Assembly (NCBI GenBank): GCA_945788205.1
Contig: CALZLE010000132.1
Location: 1-9,733, forward strand
Length of the DNA: 9,733 bases
Source: an uncultured Desulfuromonadales bacterium
GTDB taxonomy: Bacteria; Desulfobacterota; Desulfuromonadia; Desulfuromonadales; Geopsychrobacteraceae
Direction of reading: 5' to 3'
The translations under genes and the position numbers were made by a program. Below, piece after piece: positions 7,628 to 9,733 of this stretch. Positions within the stretch are counted from its first letter, which is position 1. Each line of letters starts with the position of its first letter. The notes beneath the pieces are model-generated. The model was not told the origin of the DNA. It was given only the letters and a program-made list of their open reading frames with translations, and made no database searches.

Positions 7628-8298
7628 TGGATAACCCAGCCCAATTTATCGATCATACCCTGCTCAAACCGGATGCAACCGAAGCTCAGTTCATCCAGCT
7701 TTGTGAAGAAGCTGTTGAGTGCGGTTTTGCCTCTGTCTGTTTGCCACCTGCTTTTGTTCCATTGGCTGTTGAGCGTCTTTATGGCTCTGAGGTTAAGGTC
7801 TGTACGGTCGTCGGCTTTCCTTGCGGATACAGCTCTTGGCGTCAGAAGGTTGCAGAAACAGCAGAACTTGTTGCCTTGGGGGCAGAAGAGATCGATATGG
7901 TCGTGTCGATTGGTCGTTTACTCGAAGGTTGCTTTGATTTGGTCGAAGAAGAAATCGCGCAAGTTGTGTTGGCCGCAGAAAAGACCCCGGTCAAAGTTAT
8001 TATCGAGTGCTGCTACTTAGATCGAGAGCTCAAAGAACAGGCCGCGGAACTTGTCGTTAAGGCTGGCGCTGCTTATGTTAAAACTTCGACAGGCTTCGGT
8101 CCTTCCGGTGCAACCGTCGAGGATGTCGAGCTCCTTGCAAAAACAGTTGCTGGCCGAGCTGGTGTTAAGGCTGCGGGTGGTATCCGGGATTTAGACAGCT
8201 GCCAACAAATGCTTGCAGCGGGGGCCACCCGGATCGGTACCAGTGCTGGGTTGAGAATTGTTGCCGAATGGCAAGCTCAGCAAAACTGCACGGGTTGA
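7627..8298 (+). CDS. deoC: Deoxyribose-phosphate aldolase DeoC
   Basis: DeoC is a cytosolic class I aldolase that splits 2-deoxyribose-5-phosphate into glyceraldehyde-3-phosphate and acetaldehyde through a Schiff base. The 223-residue protein is a TIM barrel of the usual short bacterial type. Visible motifs are IDHTLLKPDAT at the N-terminus, VCTVVGFPCG, EIDMV with Asp90, YVKTSTGF with the Schiff-base Lys152, and VKAAGGIR with Lys181. These three residues correspond to Asp102, Lys167 and Lys201 of E. coli DeoC. GTSAG near the C-terminus forms the phosphate-binding loop. The ATG overlaps the argJ stop by one base and no clear Shine-Dalgarno sequence precedes it, so translation probably depends on coupling to argJ. 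It lies directly before deoB, the enzyme that makes its substrate. Confidence 0.97.
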   Translation: MDNPAQFIDHTLLKPDATEAQFIQLCEEAVECGFASVCLPPAFVPLAVERLYGSEVKVCTVVGFPCGYSSWRQKVAETAELVALGAEEIDMVVSIGRLLEGCFDLVEEEIAQVVLAAEKTPVKVIIECCYLDRELKEQAAELVVKAGAAYVKTSTGFGPSGATVEDVELLAKTVAGRAGVKAAGGIRDLDSCQQMLAAGATRIGTSAGLRIVAEWQAQQNCTG

Positions 8299-8299
8299 T

Positions 8300-9463
8300 A
8301 TGTTTCAGCGTATTATTTTGATTGTGCTCGATGGTGTCGGCGTTGGCGCCCTGCCAGATGCCGCCGCTTATGGTGATGAGTCAGCCGCAACTTTGCCACA
8401 TGTTGCCGAGGCCGTTGGCGGTTTGCCGCTGATGAATATGTCCCGGTTAGGTCTTGGGCAGGTTGTCTCTCTCCCTGGAAATGAGCCGGTAAATATTGCG
8501 ACGGGCTACTGGGGGAAACTGGCGGAGCAAAGCCCGGGGAAAGATTCAGTCACCGGTCATTGGGAATTAACCGGGGTGACGCTTGCGCATCCATTTGCAA
8601 CTTTTCCTCAGGGATTCCCTGCCGAGATCATCGATGCCTTTGTCACCGAGACCGGCTTGGTCCCGCTTGGCAATATCGCTGCCAGCGGGACCGACATTTT
8701 ACGCCTCTTGGGTGAGGAGCACCTGCAGACCGGGCGACCGATCGTTTATACCAGCAGTGACTCAGTGTTTCAGATCGCCGCACATGAAGAGGTTATCCCG
8801 CCACCGCAATTGTATGAAATCTGCCGCAAGGCAGAGAAGGTTCTGGAGCCGTATAATGTCTGTCGGGTCATTGCCCGTCCCTTTGTCGGGACTGGGGCTG
8901 ATGATTTTCGGCGGACTGCTGGTCGGCACGATTTCCCGCGCCTCCCTGCCAGCAAGACTTTGCTTGATAAAATGAAACAAGCTGGATTGACGACCTGCGG
9001 GATCGGGAAAATTAATGACCTTTTTGCCGGGCAAGGGCTTACGCATAGCGTGTCGACAAAAAGTAACGCTGAAGGAATGACGGAGACCTTATCCGCGCTG
9101 GATAAAATAAAATCGGGTCTGGTCATGACCAATCTGGTGGATTTTGATATGCTGTATGGGCACCGGCTTGATGTCGATGGTTTTGCCTCTGCGCTGTTGG
9201 AGTTTGATCAGTGGTTACCGCAGCTGTGTTGTCGGTTGACGGCTACAGATCTGGTCATCATAACTGCCGACCATGGCTGTGACCCGACGACTGAAGGGAC
9301 GGACCACACCCGGGAGTATGTGCCCTTGTTGACTTGGTCCCCTGCAATGAAAAAATCTGGCAGCCTGGGAGTGCGGAGTACTTTCGCTGATGTCGGTGCG
9401 ACAATCGCGGATAATTTTAAGCTTGAATCGAAAGGAGTCAGCTTTCTTGCTGATCTCAAATAA
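8300..9463 (+). CDS. deoB: Phosphopentomutase DeoB
   Basis: DeoB interconverts (deoxy)ribose-1-phosphate and (deoxy)ribose-5-phosphate, linking nucleoside breakdown to DeoC and the pentose phosphate pathway. The 387-residue protein belongs to the alkaline phosphatase superfamily and needs two Mn ions. Visible residues are Asp11 in IVLDGVG, Thr85 in DSVTGHWE (the phosphorylated threonine in studied DeoB), Asp283 and His288 in VDFDMLYGH, Asp324 and His325 in TADHGCDPT, and His336 in GTDHTREY. The cap domain lies between the two halves of the metal-binding core. ATG 8300 is chosen because it gives the family N-terminus; the frame is open back to a TTG at 8258, but that would overlap deoC by 41 bases with a non-family extension. 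The start is one base after the deoC stop and has no strong ribosome binding site, which suggests coupled translation. Confidence 0.97.
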   Translation: MFQRIILIVLDGVGVGALPDAAAYGDESAATLPHVAEAVGGLPLMNMSRLGLGQVVSLPGNEPVNIATGYWGKLAEQSPGKDSVTGHWELTGVTLAHPFATFPQGFPAEIIDAFVTETGLVPLGNIAASGTDILRLLGEEHLQTGRPIVYTSSDSVFQIAAHEEVIPPPQLYEICRKAEKVLEPYNVCRVIARPFVGTGADDFRRTAGRHDFPRLPASKTLLDKMKQAGLTTCGIGKINDLFAGQGLTHSVSTKSNAEGMTETLSALDKIKSGLVMTNLVDFDMLYGHRLDVDGFASALLEFDQWLPQLCCRLTATDLVIITADHGCDPTTEGTDHTREYVPLLTWSPAMKKSGSLGVRSTFADVGATIADNFKLESKGVSFLADLK

Positions 9464-9494
9464 CAGCCTTTTTGTTAGTGGTTTCACTTTTCGC

Positions 9495-9501
9495 AGGGGG
9501 G
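9495..9501 (+). promoter_or_regulatory. Strong ribosome binding site for the DUF2914 gene
   Basis: AGGGGGG lies five bases before GTG 9507 and eleven before the in-frame ATG 9513. The spacing favours GTG 9507, but ATG 9513 is possible and changes the product by only two residues. Confidence 0.55.
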
Positions 9502-9506
9502 CATAG

Positions 9507-9733
9507 GTGCAGATGCGAATTATTTTTTTACTCCTGACTTTTAGTCTCCTGTTTTGCTTCTCAGCGTTTGCCGAGGTTCAGGTTGCCGATGCTGTTGTTA
9601 CAACTGGAATCGAAAAACAGATGCCAGTTGATAAGATCGAGGTTTATCCTGCGGATTATGGCAAACTTTTTTGTTTTACTAGAATTATTGGTGCCGAACA
9701 GGAAACTCAAGTGACCCATGTCTGGTATTATCA
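9507..9733 (+). CDS. Exported DUF2914-type protein, N-terminal part (3' end outside window)
   Basis: The frame is open from GTG 9507 (or ATG 9513) to the right edge, giving 75 full codons. The N-terminus is a clear Sec signal peptide: one Arg, then a run of Leu, Phe and Ile, then Ser-Ala-Phe-Ala, with cleavage likely before Glu in EVQVADA. After it come VADAVVTTGIEKQMPVD, then KLFCFTRI and THVWYY. This is the pattern I associate with DUF2914, a domain of unknown function found in proteobacterial envelope proteins. The mature protein should be periplasmic or surface-exposed; no lipobox Cys is seen near the cleavage site, so it is probably not a lipoprotein. It lies 43 bases after deoB with no convincing terminator between them. 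The family call comes from memory of the motif pattern and only the N-terminal part is visible. Confidence 0.72.
   Translation, partial: MQMRIIFLLLTFSLLFCFSAFAEVQVADAVVTTGIEKQMPVDKIEVYPADYGKLFCFTRIIGAEQETQVTHVWYY

Noticed and set aside
8583..8975. 130-codon frame on the + strand inside deoB
   Set aside because: It is out of frame within a complete deoB that carries all expected metal-binding residues, so it is a shadow frame.
9461..9477. TAACA/TGTTA inverted pair around the deoB stop as a terminator
   Set aside because: The stem is only five A/T-rich pairs and no T run follows it, too weak for an intrinsic terminator.

Overview
The window reads as a chromosomal segment of a Gram-negative bacterium of the Desulfuromonadales type (Desulfuromonadota, the former delta-proteobacteria). 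This is inferred from a multiheme CXXCH cytochrome, a REC-GAF-histidine kinase, a DUF2914 protein and a proteobacterial-style SecA lying together, and from protein style. No rRNA or other direct taxonomic marker is present. All genes supported here lie on the + strand and are tightly packed. No tRNA, rRNA, CRISPR array, insertion sequence or phage gene was seen.

Left part (1-788): the C-terminal end of a multiheme c-type cytochrome runs off the left edge. After a 26-base gap comes a small two-helix membrane protein with a HAMP domain and no recognisable output domain. The two probably share a transcript. A near-consensus sigma-70 promoter (849-877) then starts a separate unit for a membrane-anchored M23 peptidoglycan endopeptidase (905-1771).

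Middle (1772-6430): a 250-base intergenic region, C-rich and G-poor in its first half, separates the peptidase from secA. It holds a candidate extended -10 promoter but no clear hairpin terminator. secA (2022-4712) is complete. Twenty bases after it begins a 565-residue signalling protein with the order receiver, GAF, HisKA, HATPase, whose ATP-binding G1 box is degenerate.

Right part (6434-9733): argJ (arginine biosynthesis), deoC (deoxyribose-phosphate aldolase) and deoB (phosphopentomutase) follow with gaps or overlaps of 3, -1 and 1 bases, so the run from secA to deoB looks like one operon. DeoB and DeoC catalyse consecutive steps that turn (deoxy)ribose-1-phosphate into glyceraldehyde-3-phosphate and acetaldehyde. 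The window ends inside a secreted DUF2914-type protein.

Most of the window is ordinary housekeeping DNA and I found no clear undescribed system. The points most worth a second look are the HAMP-only membrane protein beside the cytochrome, the kinase with the altered G1 box inside the secA-deoB run, and the exported DUF2914 gene.
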